From: Bifidobacterium margollesii
GTDB taxonomy: Bacteria; Actinomycetota; Actinomycetes; Actinomycetales; Bifidobacteriaceae
Length of the DNA: 37,263 nucleotides
Assembly: GCF_002860355.1 (NCBI RefSeq)
Contig: NZ_NMWU01000014.1
Location: 1-37,263, forward strand
Reading direction: 5' to 3'
The notes under the pieces: generated by a model
Database searches by the model: none
Seen by the model: only the letters and a program-made list of their open reading frames with translations
What the model was told of the DNA's origin: nothing
Program-made: the position numbers and the translations under genes
Part shown: positions 1-8,659 of the stretch, piece by piece
How the letters are laid out: the number at the start of each line of letters is the position of its first letter
Numbering within the stretch: the stretch's first letter is position 1

Positions 1-2
1 TG

Positions 3-524
3 CCGAACCTGCTGAAGCGGGACTTCGGGGCCGACCGGCCCTGGATGAAGCTGGGCACGGACGTCACCGAGTTCAGGGTCGCCGGCGGCAAGGCGTACCT
101 GGCGCCCGTCTACGACATGGGATCGAAGGAGATCGTCGCCTGGGACGTAAGCCGGCGTCCCGACCTCGCCCAGCAGCGAAGGCTGCTCGCCATGCTCGAG
201 GACCGTCTGCCCGAGGGCGTCGATCCCGTGCTCCACAGCGACATGGGATGGCAGTACCAGCACCGGTGGTGGCGCGACCGTCTCGCGGAACTGGGCATAC
301 GCCAGTCCATGAGCAGGAAGGGCGACTGCATCGACAACGCCGCGACCGAGCAGGTGTTCGGCCATCTCAAGGACGAGTTCTACACCGGCCGCGAGTTCGC
401 CTCCTACGAGGAGTTCGAGACCGGTCTGAACGAGTACATCATCCACTGGAACACCAGACGACGCCAGAGACGGCTGGAGGGACGCACCCCGGAGGAATTC
501 CGGAGTATGTCCCTCGCAGCCTGA
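3..524 (+). CDS. IS3-family transposase (OrfB), 5'-truncated by window edge
   Basis: The reading frame is open from the first bases of the window (in-frame residues PNLLKRDF precede the first ATG at 45), so this is the C-terminal part of a longer protein cut by the window edge. It is the catalytic rve/integrase-like DDE domain of an IS3-family transposase. Counting from the ATG at 45, the first Asp is in GTDVTEF (D6), the second in HSDMGWQYQ (D66), and the Glu lies after KGDCIDNAA (E102), giving the DD(35)E spacing. The end (WNTRRRQRRLEGRTPEEFR) is the usual IS3/IS150-group tail. In this family OrfB is usually made as an OrfAB fusion by programmed frameshifting; the upstream orfA lies outside the window. 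The protein would cut and join the ends of the element itself. The C-terminus looks intact, so the copy may be functional. Confidence 0.93.
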   Translation, partial: PNLLKRDFGADRPWMKLGTDVTEFRVAGGKAYLAPVYDMGSKEIVAWDVSRRPDLAQQRRLLAMLEDRLPEGVDPVLHSDMGWQYQHRWWRDRLAELGIRQSMSRKGDCIDNAATEQVFGHLKDEFYTGREFASYEEFETGLNEYIIHWNTRRRQRRLEGRTPEEFRSMSLAA

Positions 525-540
525 TCAGGTACCCTTAATA

Positions 541-570
541 AACCGCGTCTAACAATTGGGGCGCAGTTCA
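541..570. repeat. Right terminal inverted repeat of the IS3-family element
   Basis: Just 3' of the transposase stop, the sequence ends in ...CAATTGGGGCGCAGTTCA. Read on the other strand it starts TGAACTGCGCCCCAATTG, the typical outer end of IS150-group elements (5'-TG, C-rich block). The element boundary is therefore placed at about 570. The left end and target duplication are outside the window and cannot be checked. Confidence 0.75.
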
Positions 571-582
571 GGCGTACGAAGG

Positions 583-632
583 CCCCTCATCAGTCTCGCT
601 ACGCTCGACAGCTTCCCCCAATGGGGGAAGCC
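583..632. repeat. Dispersed palindromic intergenic repeat, copy 1
   Basis: This copy reads CCCCTCATCAGTCTCGCTAC then GCTCGACAGC and a CTTCCCCCA/TGGGGGAAG hairpin. It has two nested palindromes: a variable GTC...GAC stem, then a C-run/G-run stem. Related copies lie at 6616, 11068, 11164, 25037, 30828-31219 and 32452-32664, always between genes. It sits between the IS end and the thrE terminator. The role is unknown; it resembles REP/BIME-type elements in position and structure. Confidence 0.8.
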
Positions 633-739
633 AAAATCGCCGGGCAATGCGTGCGGCATCAAGGCGCGGAAGACGAAGGCGTACAAAGGTACGTCGAGTC
701 TTCCGCAACGCGGATGACGCTCCATTGCCCGGCGATTTT
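633..739 (-). terminator. Very long imperfect inverted repeat at the 3' end of the ThrE-type gene
   Basis: The arms at 633-684 and 689-739 face each other across a 4-nt AAAG loop. The outer 17 bp (AAAATCGCCGGGCAATG against its complement) is perfect, a GCGGAAGAC block in the middle also pairs, and GTAC closes the loop. On the minus strand the structure starts at the stop codon of the exporter gene and ends in ATTTT, so it can serve as a transcription terminator. The arms, about 51 nt each, are far longer than an ordinary intrinsic terminator, so an insertion-element origin is possible. Confidence 0.65.
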
Positions 740-2637
740 CAGATGTCGTAGCGCCAGGAGCGATCAGTCGCCACCCGTGCCATCGCCAGTCCGATGGGCA
801 GGCAGATGATGACCATGAAGGCGCGGAAGGCCCAGTCGAGGGCGCTTTGGGTGTTGAACTGGGCGAGGTAGAACATGGCACGGTACATGTACATGCCGGG
901 AACCATGATGACGATGGAGGGGACGGTGAGGCAGATTCGGGGGTAGCCGAGGTGCGGGGGGAGGATGCCGCGGCGGACGGAGGTGCGCCAGGCGGCGGCG
1001 AGGAGGCCAGCGAGAAAGGCGCCGATGAAGGTGGCGACTTCGGGGGGCATGTTGAGGAGATCGGTGAATTCGAGTCGGAGGGTGTCGGTGATGGCACCGA
1101 TGGAGGCGGCGACGAGGCACATGCGCTGAGGGGAGTTGAACATGACGGAGAAGCCCCAGACGCCGATGAAAGCGAAGACGAAGCGGAGGATGCCGGTGAT
1201 CCAGGGGTCGAGACCTTGGGGTTCGAAGCCTTGGGGGTTGAGCATGACGATGCGGGCGACGGCCCAGCCGGCAAGGGTGGCCATGAGGATGATGGAGAGG
1301 GCGTAGGCGAGGCGCTGAATGCCGGAGGGGAAGTCGATTTTGGCGATGTCGAGGCCGCCGGTGATGAGGGGGAATCCGGGGATGACGAAGAGCATGGCGC
1401 CGATGTAGGCGGTGTCGTGGGCGAGGGCTATGGGATCGTAGAGTCCGATGAGTCGCAGGGTGCCGGTGCAGGCGAGGGCGGCGACGAAGACGGCGACGAA
1501 GGTGACGAAGAACTGGTTGAGGTGTTTGGCGAAGAGACGACGGCGGAGGTAGTGGCCGATGCCGGCGCCGACGAAAGCTCCGGCCATGTCGTAGAGACCA
1601 CCGCCGAGGAGGAAGACGAAGGATGCGCAGGCGATCGCGGAGGCGAAGCCTGCGAAGGCCGCGGAATACAAGGGTTTACGGTGTTCGATGAGATCGAGTC
1701 GTTCGTGCGCCTGGCGAACGGTGATCGGTTTGAAGTTCGGGTCGGAGGCATTGGGTGCGAGACGGCCGACGTGATCGAAATGCTGGGCGTACTCGCCTTT
1801 CGGCGGCTGATGGTTACGTGATTTCCTGGGTTTCGCGGGTTTCGATGATGATTTGGGGTTGCCGGCGTTGGTGCTGCCGGAATGGGAATCCTGGTGTTCC
1901 TCGTCATGCATCTGGCGAACGACCGGGTCGTCGGCGTCGATTTCTTGCTGCCGCCGGATTTCCGCTTCACGCTCCTCACGGGTAGTGGCGGTGGTGGATT
2001 GCACGGGAACGTCGCCGGACAATGCTGACGTTGACGCATCGGCGTTGTCGGCCGTTTCGCCTGCCATCCGCTGTTCACGCTCGTTCTGCCGTACTTCTTT
2101 GGCCGCCTTCGCGGACAACGCGGAGACGTCACGGACGTTGAGGTTCTCGACGAGACGGTCGGTGATCTCCTCTCCCCTGTTGTGGTAGACGGCGGAGTGG
2201 CCGAGGTTCACGCTGAACCAGTCGGCGAAATGTTCGAGCAGCCAGATGCGTTCGGTGTTGACGCCGGTGGTGGGCAGGTCGATGACTTCGGTGACGCGGC
2301 TTTTGCCGTCGGTGCAGGAGGCTTCGATGTCGGTGAGGTTCACGTCGGCGCGGACGTGGACGCCGACGGGATAGGCGATGCGGTGCATCATCTGCCGTAC
2401 GCGGAAGCTGCCGGTGCCCGCGCCGAGGTCGAGCATGCCGACGCGCACGATCACGCTGGTTTTCGCGGCGATTCCGGCTTCCATCACCGGTTTGTCGAGG
2501 TCACGCTCGATGTCTTCCATATCGAGCGGGATGGAATGCGTATGGTATTTGGTGACTTTGTCCACGCCGGCTGGAATCGCGGCGACATGAGGGCCGGCCG
2601 TATTGTTTCTCTTCCCGAAAATCTTCCCGAAAATCAC
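739..2637 (-). CDS. ThrE-family threonine/serine exporter
   Basis: This is a membrane protein of the ThrE family (DUF1212 plus DUF3815-type halves), whose characterised member in Corynebacterium exports threonine and serine. The N-terminal cytosolic part contains DLGAGTGSFRVRQMMHRIA at about residues 70-90, the family signature. Residues about 190-300 form a charged, Ser/Pro/Asn-rich linker that makes the protein (632 aa) longer than typical members. About ten hydrophobic segments follow from about residue 315, beginning at AFAGFASAIACASFVFLL. The start is uncertain: the longest frame starts with GTG at 2637 and has no clear ribosome binding site. The gene is divergent from ppc. The substrate is inferred from the family only. 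A long inverted repeat begins directly at the stop codon. Confidence 0.85.
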   Translation of the reverse strand: MIFGKIFGKRNNTAGPHVAAIPAGVDKVTKYHTHSIPLDMEDIERDLDKPVMEAGIAAKTSVIVRVGMLDLGAGTGSFRVRQMMHRIAYPVGVHVRADVNLTDIEASCTDGKSRVTEVIDLPTTGVNTERIWLLEHFADWFSVNLGHSAVYHNRGEEITDRLVENLNVRDVSALSAKAAKEVRQNEREQRMAGETADNADASTSALSGDVPVQSTTATTREEREAEIRRQQEIDADDPVVRQMHDEEHQDSHSGSTNAGNPKSSSKPAKPRKSRNHQPPKGEYAQHFDHVGRLAPNASDPNFKPITVRQAHERLDLIEHRKPLYSAAFAGFASAIACASFVFLLGGGLYDMAGAFVGAGIGHYLRRRLFAKHLNQFFVTFVAVFVAALACTGTLRLIGLYDPIALAHDTAYIGAMLFVIPGFPLITGGLDIAKIDFPSGIQRLAYALSIILMATLAGWAVARIVMLNPQGFEPQGLDPWITGILRFVFAFIGVWGFSVMFNSPQRMCLVAASIGAITDTLRLEFTDLLNMPPEVATFIGAFLAGLLAAAWRTSVRRGILPPHLGYPRICLTVPSIVIMVPGMYMYRAMFYLAQFNTQSALDWAFRAFMVIICLPIGLAMARVATDRSWRYDI

Positions 2638-2983
2638 GGTTTCATGTTTACCCGTCGCCCTCGTGCGGCTTCAACACCACGGCAAACCACGACCATTATG
2701 TGAACGAAAATATGAGATACCCCGACCGGCAGATTGCAAAACTCGCATGTTTTGCACGGTCACACTATCGAATGTCCACGTATCGGACAGGAATTTCCTC
2801 GACTTTTCAAACAAAAACCATCGCTCACGAAAACTGTTGGTAATAAAACGCGGAAACGCGGCCATAGAATGGTGGGGCGTCTGTTCACCGGCTTTGGGTT
2901 TGGAACGGTCGGCAGCAATAACTGCGGAGGAGCCGCAGAAAGCCGATAGACGAACAACCGGTGAGAGGCAAAAGGAGGTCTGG
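2638..2983. promoter_or_regulatory. Divergent intergenic region between exporter and ppc
   Basis: No gene is seen in these 346 bases. A possible ppc -10 box, TAGAAT, lies at 2865-2870, but no good -35 stands at the right distance. The presumed ppc leader contains a small hairpin (CTGCGG AGGAG CCGCAG, 2922-2938) upstream of the strong ribosome binding site AAAGGAGG (2971 onward). The exact start points cannot be read from the sequence. Confidence 0.4.
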
Positions 2984-5749
2984 ATGACATCAACAGACGA
3001 AACGATCAAAGCGGCCGACGCCGGCATCGTGAGCACCGGCACCGGCACGAAGGTTGCGGAGGAGCAGGGACTCCCAAGCGATCTTCGTTTGGACATGGAC
3101 TTGTTCCTACGTCTACTGCGCACCGCTTTGAAGGAATACGACGAGGATCTGCTCGAAAAGTTCGACAACCTGCTGGACTACGCCAATGAGGCGACCAGCG
3201 AGGAGTTCGGCGGCACCGGTTTGGGATACCGTGATCCCGATCCCGAGCAGGCAGGCTTCGAAAAGGCCGTGAAGCTCATCGATTCGGTTTCCGTAGCCGA
3301 CGCCACACTGCTGGCTCGCGCGTTCGCCACATACTTCCATCTGGCGAATCTTTCGGAGGAGAACTACCGAGTCAACGTGCTGCGAGCCCGCGAGAAGGAA
3401 GTCCCGCTCAACGCTCCCACCGACCCGATCAACGAGATGACCGGCGCGTATCAGCGCATGATCAAGGAGTGCGGACCGGCGAAGGCCAAGGAACTGCTGA
3501 ACAAGCTGGAGTTCCATCCGGTGTTCACCGCGCACCCCACCGAGGCTCGACGCAAGGCCATCGAAGGCAAGATCCGTCGCATCGCCGAACTGCTGGAGGA
3601 GCGTCCGCGTCTGGGCGGCTCCGATCTGGCCGAGAACGAGCGCATGATGCTCAACGAGATCGACGCGATGTTCCGCACGTCTCCGATCGCGCTGAAGAAG
3701 CCGACTCCCGTCGAGGAAGCGGATACGATCCTCGATATCTTCGACAACACGCTTTTTGACACCGTTCCCAAGGTGTACCGCCGTTTCGACGACTGGGTGC
3801 TGGGAAGCGACGCCGGCAAGGTGCCGCCGATCTGCCCCGCGTTCTTCCACCCGGGCAGCTGGATCGGTTCCGACCGTGACGGCAACCCGAACGTCACCGC
3901 CCGCGTCAGCCGTCAGGTGGCCCGCAAATTCTCCGATCACGTACTCGCCAAGCTTGAGGAGGCGACCCGCGAGGTCGGCCGCAACCTGACGCTGGAATCC
4001 AAGGACACCAAGCCGTGCGCCGGCCTGCTGGACCTGTGGAGCCATCAGCGCGAGATGAGCGAGCGTCTGACCGAGAAGGCCGAGCTGATCTCCACCAAGG
4101 AGCCTCACCGCGCGGTGATGCTGGTGATCGCCGACCGTCTGCGTGCGACCATCGATCGCGACCACGATCTGATGTACCACTCCTGCGAGGACTACATCTC
4201 CGATCTGAAGACCGTGCAGAAGTCGCTGGCCGACGCCGGTGCCGCACGCTCCGCCTACGGCCCGCTGCAGACGCTGATCTGGCAGGCCGAGACCTTCGGA
4301 TTCCACATGGTCGAGATGGAGTTCCGTCAGCACTCCGTTGTGCACTCCCGCGCTCTGGACGACATCCGCGAACACGGTCTGCACGGCGAACGCGGCGAAC
4401 TGCAGCCGATGACCCGCGAGGTGCTCGACACCTTCCGCGCCCTCGGTTCGATCCAGCGCCGCAACGGTCAGAAGGCCGCCCGCCGATACATCATCTCGTT
4501 CACCAAGTCCGCGCAGAACATCAAGGATGTGTACGAGCTGAACCGTCTGGCGTTCGCCCATCCCGAGGATGTGCCGGTCATCGACGTGATCCCGCTGTTC
4601 GAGCAGCTTGAAGATCTGCAGAACTGCGTCGACGTGCTCGACGGCATCCTGAAGATCCCCGAGGTTCAGGCTCGTCTCAAGGCCACGAACCGCAAGATGG
4701 AGGTCATGCTCGGCTACTCCGATTCCTCGAAGGACGCCGGCCCGACCACCGCTACGCTGGCTCTGCATGATGCCGAAGCCCGCGTGGTGGCATGGGCGGA
4801 GGCCAACGACATCGATCTGACGCTGTTCCACGGTCGTGGCGGCGCGGTCGGTCGTGGCGGCGGCCCCGCCAACCGTGCGGTACTCGCCCAGCCGAGGGGT
4901 TCCGTGAACTGCCGCTTCAAGCTCACCGAGCAGGGTGAGGTCATCTTCGCCCGCTACGGCAACCCGACGCTGGCCGTGCGCCATATCGAGTCCGTGGCTT
5001 CGGCAACGCTGCTGCAGTCCGCTCCGAGCGTTGAGAAGACCAACACCGAGATGACCGCGAAGTATGCGGATATGACCAAGCAGCTTGACGAGGCCGCCCA
5101 TGAACGCTTCCTCGACCTGCTGGGCACTCCGGACTTCGCCCCGTGGTTCTCGATCGTCACCCCGCTGACCGAGGTGGGTCTGCTGCCGATCGGCTCCCGC
5201 CCGGCGAAGCGTGGTCTGGGTGCCAAGTCGCTCGACGATCTGCGTACCATCCCGTGGGTGTTCTCCTGGGCTCAGGCGCGAATCAACCTCGCCGCCTGGT
5301 ATGGTCTGGGCACCGCCTGCGAGAAGTTCGGCGACCTCGATACCCTTCGTCAGGCGTACGAAGAATGGCCGCTGTTTTCCACGTTCATCGACAACATCGA
5401 GATGTCGCTGGCCAAGACCGATGAGCGCATCGCCAAGCTGTATCTGGCGCTGGGAGACCGCGAGGATCTCAACACCAAGGTGCTGGAGGAGATGGAGCTC
5501 ACCCGCAAGTGGGTACTGAAGATCGTGGCCGACGAGTGGCCGCTGCAGCACCGTCATGTGCTCGGTCAGGCCATCCGTATCCGCTCGCCGTACGTGAACG
5601 CCCTGTCGGTGCTTCAGGTGCGTGCGCTGCGTTCGGTGCGTCGCCGCGACGAGAAGAACGAGCTGAGCAAGTCTCAGACCGCGGACTTCATCTATCTGAT
5701 CCTCTGCACGGTTTCCGGCGTCGCCGCAGGCCTGCAGAACACCGGCTGA
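2984..5749 (+). CDS. ppc: Phosphoenolpyruvate carboxylase
   Basis: The enzyme carboxylates phosphoenolpyruvate with bicarbonate to oxaloacetate; in bifidobacteria this is the anaplerotic route to C4 acids and aspartate-family amino acids. At 921 residues the length is normal. The hallmarks are present: catalytic His in FTAHPTEARRKAI (H184), GSWIGSDRDGNPN at about 294-306, LGYSDSSKDAG at about 576, the mobile loop FHGRGGAVGRGGGP (H616), and the conserved C-terminal QNTG. The frame stays open upstream to 2603, but ATG 2984 follows the near-perfect ribosome binding site AAAAGGAGG at about 6 nt, so it is taken as the start. It is closed by a strong terminator, and a carbonic anhydrase gene follows on the same strand. 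Confidence 0.98.
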   Translation: MTSTDETIKAADAGIVSTGTGTKVAEEQGLPSDLRLDMDLFLRLLRTALKEYDEDLLEKFDNLLDYANEATSEEFGGTGLGYRDPDPEQAGFEKAVKLIDSVSVADATLLARAFATYFHLANLSEENYRVNVLRAREKEVPLNAPTDPINEMTGAYQRMIKECGPAKAKELLNKLEFHPVFTAHPTEARRKAIEGKIRRIAELLEERPRLGGSDLAENERMMLNEIDAMFRTSPIALKKPTPVEEADTILDIFDNTLFDTVPKVYRRFDDWVLGSDAGKVPPICPAFFHPGSWIGSDRDGNPNVTARVSRQVARKFSDHVLAKLEEATREVGRNLTLESKDTKPCAGLLDLWSHQREMSERLTEKAELISTKEPHRAVMLVIADRLRATIDRDHDLMYHSCEDYISDLKTVQKSLADAGAARSAYGPLQTLIWQAETFGFHMVEMEFRQHSVVHSRALDDIREHGLHGERGELQPMTREVLDTFRALGSIQRRNGQKAARRYIISFTKSAQNIKDVYELNRLAFAHPEDVPVIDVIPLFEQLEDLQNCVDVLDGILKIPEVQARLKATNRKMEVMLGYSDSSKDAGPTTATLALHDAEARVVAWAEANDIDLTLFHGRGGAVGRGGGPANRAVLAQPRGSVNCRFKLTEQGEVIFARYGNPTLAVRHIESVASATLLQSAPSVEKTNTEMTAKYADMTKQLDEAAHERFLDLLGTPDFAPWFSIVTPLTEVGLLPIGSRPAKRGLGAKSLDDLRTIPWVFSWAQARINLAAWYGLGTACEKFGDLDTLRQAYEEWPLFSTFIDNIEMSLAKTDERIAKLYLALGDREDLNTKVLEEMELTRKWVLKIVADEWPLQHRHVLGQAIRIRSPYVNALSVLQVRALRSVRRRDEKNELSKSQTADFIYLILCTVSGVAAGLQNTG

Positions 5750-5771
5750 TCTTCGGTTCGGCACGACTTCA

Positions 5772-5803
5772 GGGAGATCCCCGTCATGGGGGTCTCCCTT
5801 TTT
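5772..5803 (+). terminator. Intrinsic terminator of ppc
   Basis: The stem GGGAGATCCCC / GGGGGTCTCCC with loop GTCAT is followed by TTTTT, 22 nt after the ppc stop codon. Confidence 0.92.
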
Positions 5804-5969
5804 CGTTCCGTATCGGGTCTCGTATCGTATTTCAACGCCGTCCCGTATATCCCACCCGCCCTTCACCGCCCGCCGATTGCCGCGGCCACGGCACATAACA
5901 CGACGGCATACGACGACATACACTGATACCGGAAAAACACACGAAAGGCAAAGAGGCAAAGAGGCTGTT

Positions 5970-6578
5970 ATGGATGCGAGCACACGGGCCGATGGCGCAT
6001 GGAGCCGACTGGTCGAAGGCAATCGACGGTTTTCGGAGGGCGAAGCGGAGCATCCGTGGCAGGACAGGGAAACGCGCGAACGGCTGATCGGCGAACAGAC
6101 GCCGGATGCAGCCGTGCTCAGCTGCTCGGATTCACGGGTGCCGCCGGAGATCATCTTCGATCAGGGGATCGGCGATCTGTTCACGATCCGCACGGCCGGT
6201 GAGGTGGTGGACGACGCTGTGCTCGAATCATTGGAGTACGCCGTCCAGCATCTCGGCGTCTGTCTGATCGTGGTGATGGGTCATCAGAACTGCGGTGCCG
6301 TAGCCGCGGCGATGAAGGTGATTCAAGGCGACGAATACACCGAAGACGAGGGGTTCCGCTCGATTCTGATGCGCGAGGTGGGTGCCTCGGTGCGTCTGGC
6401 GTTCGACTCCGATCTCGATACCGCGGAGGATGTGGAGCGTATTCATGTGGCGCAGACGCTGGAGGCGCTGGTCACGGATTCCGCGGTGATCCGCAATGCC
6501 GTGCGAGCCGGTGAGGTGTCGCTGGTGGGCGCACGCTACCGGCTCGACAACGGCAAGGTGGAGGTGCTGTCGTTCTGA
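5970..6578 (+). CDS. Beta-class carbonic anhydrase
   Basis: This is a zinc enzyme interconverting CO2 and bicarbonate in the cytoplasm. The beta-class metal and catalytic set is visible: C52 and the D54/R56 dyad in SCSDSRVPPE, then H105 and C108 in VMGHQNCGA. The fold core FDQGIGDLFTIRTAGEVV lies between them. The chosen ATG gives 202 aa, normal for the family; the frame is open further 5' but has no ribosome binding site there, while purine-rich AAAGAGGCAAAGAGG precedes 5970. It lies on the same strand as ppc, after that gene's terminator, so it probably has its own promoter. Its product, bicarbonate, is the ppc substrate, which makes a functional pairing likely (inference). Confidence 0.95.
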   Translation: MDASTRADGAWSRLVEGNRRFSEGEAEHPWQDRETRERLIGEQTPDAAVLSCSDSRVPPEIIFDQGIGDLFTIRTAGEVVDDAVLESLEYAVQHLGVCLIVVMGHQNCGAVAAAMKVIQGDEYTEDEGFRSILMREVGASVRLAFDSDLDTAEDVERIHVAQTLEALVTDSAVIRNAVRAGEVSLVGARYRLDNGKVEVLSF

Positions 6579-6615
6579 ACGACGCTTTCCTCAACCTTCT
6601 CCAACCTCCCACCGA

Positions 6616-6663
6616 CCTCCCCCAGTCAGCGAAGCTGACAGCCCCCTCCGGAGGGGGCGGGGG
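6616..6663. repeat. Dispersed palindromic intergenic repeat, copy 2
   Basis: CCAGTCAGCGAAGCTGACAG is followed by the stem CCCCCTCC/GGAGGGGG. It fills the short gap between the convergent carbonic anhydrase and AhpF-like genes and directly abuts the latter's stop codon, so it may double as a bidirectional terminator. Confidence 0.75.
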
Positions 6664-8463
6664 CTAGGCGGCGAGCAGGTCGAGCATCTGGGCGATGTTC
6701 TTCTTGCCGAACTCCACTTTCTGCGATCCGTCGGCATGATCGATGACGATGCAGGGCACGCTCATCACGCCGTAGTGGTCCTTGAGTTCAGGGAAGTGCG
6801 AAACATCGTACGCCTCAGCCTTCACATTCGGGCTCAGCGAAGCGACCCGCTGGGCGGACAGCACGGTTTCGGGGCACATCGTACAGGTGAGCGACACGAG
6901 CAGCGTCACATTCACCGGGTCGGCGATGGCCGCGATCCGCGCCTTGAGATCGTCATCCAACGGCTGGCCTGGGCCGGCCGCATTGTAAAGACCAAGCACG
7001 AACGAGTTGAACTCGTGCCCGCTCGGCACGCCGTGGAATGCCAGTCCGGTGAATTCCAGATCCCCGTTCTCGCCGGCGACGCACACCCTCACACACGGAC
7101 GGGCGTCGGGCAATACGACGGACGGGTCGAAGACGGCACGACCGGTATCGTCCAGTTCGGCGTCCCCCGCCGCCGCTCCCGTTTCGTTCACGATCAGCTT
7201 CCCGGCGGAGATGCGGGCCATCTCGCCGACGAACGTCTTGAGCTCCTGGGAAAGCGGGGTGCCGTCCAGATCCAAGGCCAGCGTGACCGGCCTGGTCATC
7301 TTGGAGAACACCATCTTCAGCTGCGATTTGATCGCGTCGGAGAACAGTTCGCCCGGCTTGGCCGCGCTCTTCGACGCCGCCGCGGCATCGGCGCTGCGCT
7401 TCGCGGGCGCCGGAGCCGGGGTCGTACCGGCCTGAGCGGCCGCAGCGGTCTTCGCCTCGGCCTTCTCGTATGCGGTTTCGGTCGGGCGCGGCGGCACCAG
7501 ACCGGTCTTCGCCGACATGTCCGACGCATACCGTTCCAGCTCAACCGCGGCGATCGCACCGTCCGCCGTGGCCGTGACCACCTGACGCAGGTTCTTCACC
7601 CGCAGGTCACCGGCCGCATACACACCCGGCACCGAAGTCTCCAGATATCCGTACGTCACCACGTAACCGTGATCGTCCAGTTCCACGATGCCCTTCACCA
7701 GATCGGTGGCGGGCACATATCCGGCGAACACGAACACGCCGAACGTGCCCTCGTCGGCCGGCTTCCACGTCTCGGTCTCGCCGGTCTGCACGGATCGAAT
7801 CGTGGCCTCGCGCAAACCTCCCTGACCGGCCGTCACGCCGTCCAGCACGGTCTGGTACCGGATTTCGATCTTCGGGTTGCGCTTCGCCTCGTCGGCCACG
7901 GACGCGTCGCAAGTGAAATCCTCCTCGCGGATCAGCATGGTGACCTTGCTGGCATACTTGGTGAGGAACACGCTTTCCTCGGCGGCCGCGAACCCGCCGC
8001 CGACGACCAGCACCTCCTTGCCGGTGAAGAATTCACCGTCGCAGGTGGCGCAGTAGGCCACGCCACGACCCGCGTACTCGGCCTCGCCGGCGAATCCCAG
8101 TTTGCGCGGCGAGGCGCCGGTGGCGATCAGAATGCCGAACGCGTGCAGATCGCCGCGCGTAGTGTGCACGGTCTTCACGTCGCCGCTCACATCAAGGCCG
8201 GTCGCCTCGGCGCTGAGGAACTCCGCGCCGAAATCCTGCGCCTGCTTGCGCATCGTGCCGGTGAGCGCCTTGCCGGTGGTGGTGCCGACGCCGGGATAGT
8301 TCACCACCTCGTTGGTGATAGTGATCTGTCCGCCGAAATCATCCTTTTCCAGAATCAGTACGCGATACCGGGCGCGGGCGAGGTACAGACCGGCGGTGAG
8401 GCCCGCGGGGCCGCCGCCGATCACGATGACGTCATACAGTTTTTCGGTGTCGATGTTGCTCAT
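6664..8463 (-). CDS. Thioredoxin reductase fused to a C-terminal thioredoxin-fold domain (AhpF homolog)
   Basis: This FAD/NADPH-dependent disulfide reductase is the likely electron donor to AhpC, encoded just upstream on the same strand. Residues 1-310 are a thioredoxin reductase: FAD loop VIVIGGGPAGL near the N-terminus, redox-active CATC in the segment AYCATCDGEFF, NADPH loop VVGGGFAAAEE. An Ala/Pro-rich linker (about 320-365) leads to a C-terminal part with a CTMC disulfide motif and a thioredoxin-like end including SVPCIVID. Classical AhpF has its thioredoxin-fold part at the N-terminus, so the domain order is reversed here. This matches the family known as AhpF-homolog (TIGR03143), typically found beside ahpC. 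Start ATG 8463 is chosen because GGAAGG precedes it; a longer frame to 8484 lacks support. Protein length is 599 aa. Confidence 0.93.
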   Translation of the reverse strand: MSNIDTEKLYDVIVIGGGPAGLTAGLYLARARYRVLILEKDDFGGQITITNEVVNYPGVGTTTGKALTGTMRKQAQDFGAEFLSAEATGLDVSGDVKTVHTTRGDLHAFGILIATGASPRKLGFAGEAEYAGRGVAYCATCDGEFFTGKEVLVVGGGFAAAEESVFLTKYASKVTMLIREEDFTCDASVADEAKRNPKIEIRYQTVLDGVTAGQGGLREATIRSVQTGETETWKPADEGTFGVFVFAGYVPATDLVKGIVELDDHGYVVTYGYLETSVPGVYAAGDLRVKNLRQVVTATADGAIAAVELERYASDMSAKTGLVPPRPTETAYEKAEAKTAAAAQAGTTPAPAPAKRSADAAAASKSAAKPGELFSDAIKSQLKMVFSKMTRPVTLALDLDGTPLSQELKTFVGEMARISAGKLIVNETGAAAGDAELDDTGRAVFDPSVVLPDARPCVRVCVAGENGDLEFTGLAFHGVPSGHEFNSFVLGLYNAAGPGQPLDDDLKARIAAIADPVNVTLLVSLTCTMCPETVLSAQRVASLSPNVKAEAYDVSHFPELKDHYGVMSVPCIVIDHADGSQKVEFGKKNIAQMLDLLAA

Positions 8464-8496
8464 ACGAATCCTTCCGGGAAGCATCCCCTACATATA

Positions 8497-8529
8497 AAAC
8501 CTCCCGCCGCGCATACCGTGCGGCGGGAG
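8497..8529 (-). terminator. Terminator between ahpC and the AhpF-like gene
   Basis: On the minus strand a perfect 10-bp stem CTCCCGCCGC / GCGGCGGGAG with a 9-nt loop is followed by GTTTTATAT. It lies between ahpC and the reductase gene, so the two are either separate transcripts or a read-through operon with more ahpC message. Confidence 0.85.
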
Positions 8530-8580
8530 CGAACGTCGATCACATCAGATGATCGGATAAACGGTGAGATCGAAACGGTC

Positions 8581-8659
8581 AGAACCGGCCGATCAGAGCT
8601 GGCCGATCAGACGGTGATCAGCAGTACTCAGAACCGGCCGATCAGAGCTGGCCGATCAG
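8581..8659. repeat. Duplicated 3' tail of ahpC
   Basis: A 30-bp sequence (AGAACCGGCCGATCAGAGCT...) occurs at 8581-8610 and again at 8630-8659. The second copy overlaps the last codons of ahpC, and a shorter unit GATCAGAGCTGGCC recurs around it. On the minus strand each unit repeats the GGCCAGCTCTGA that encodes Gly-Gln-Leu-stop. Confidence 0.8.

Noticed and set aside
549-1274. Minus-strand Ser/Pro-rich frame near the IS end
   Set aside because: It lies in another frame of the exporter gene and has no domain or ribosome binding site.
847-1821. Plus-strand Gly/Asp/Glu-rich frame of 324 codons opposite the ThrE-type gene
   Set aside because: Acidic low-complexity shadow produced by the third-base bias of the opposite gene.
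3113-6154. Minus-strand open frame of 1013 codons opposite ppc and carbonic anhydrase
   Set aside because: It mirrors two certain genes; composition is that of the antisense of GC-rich coding DNA and no domain is recognisable.
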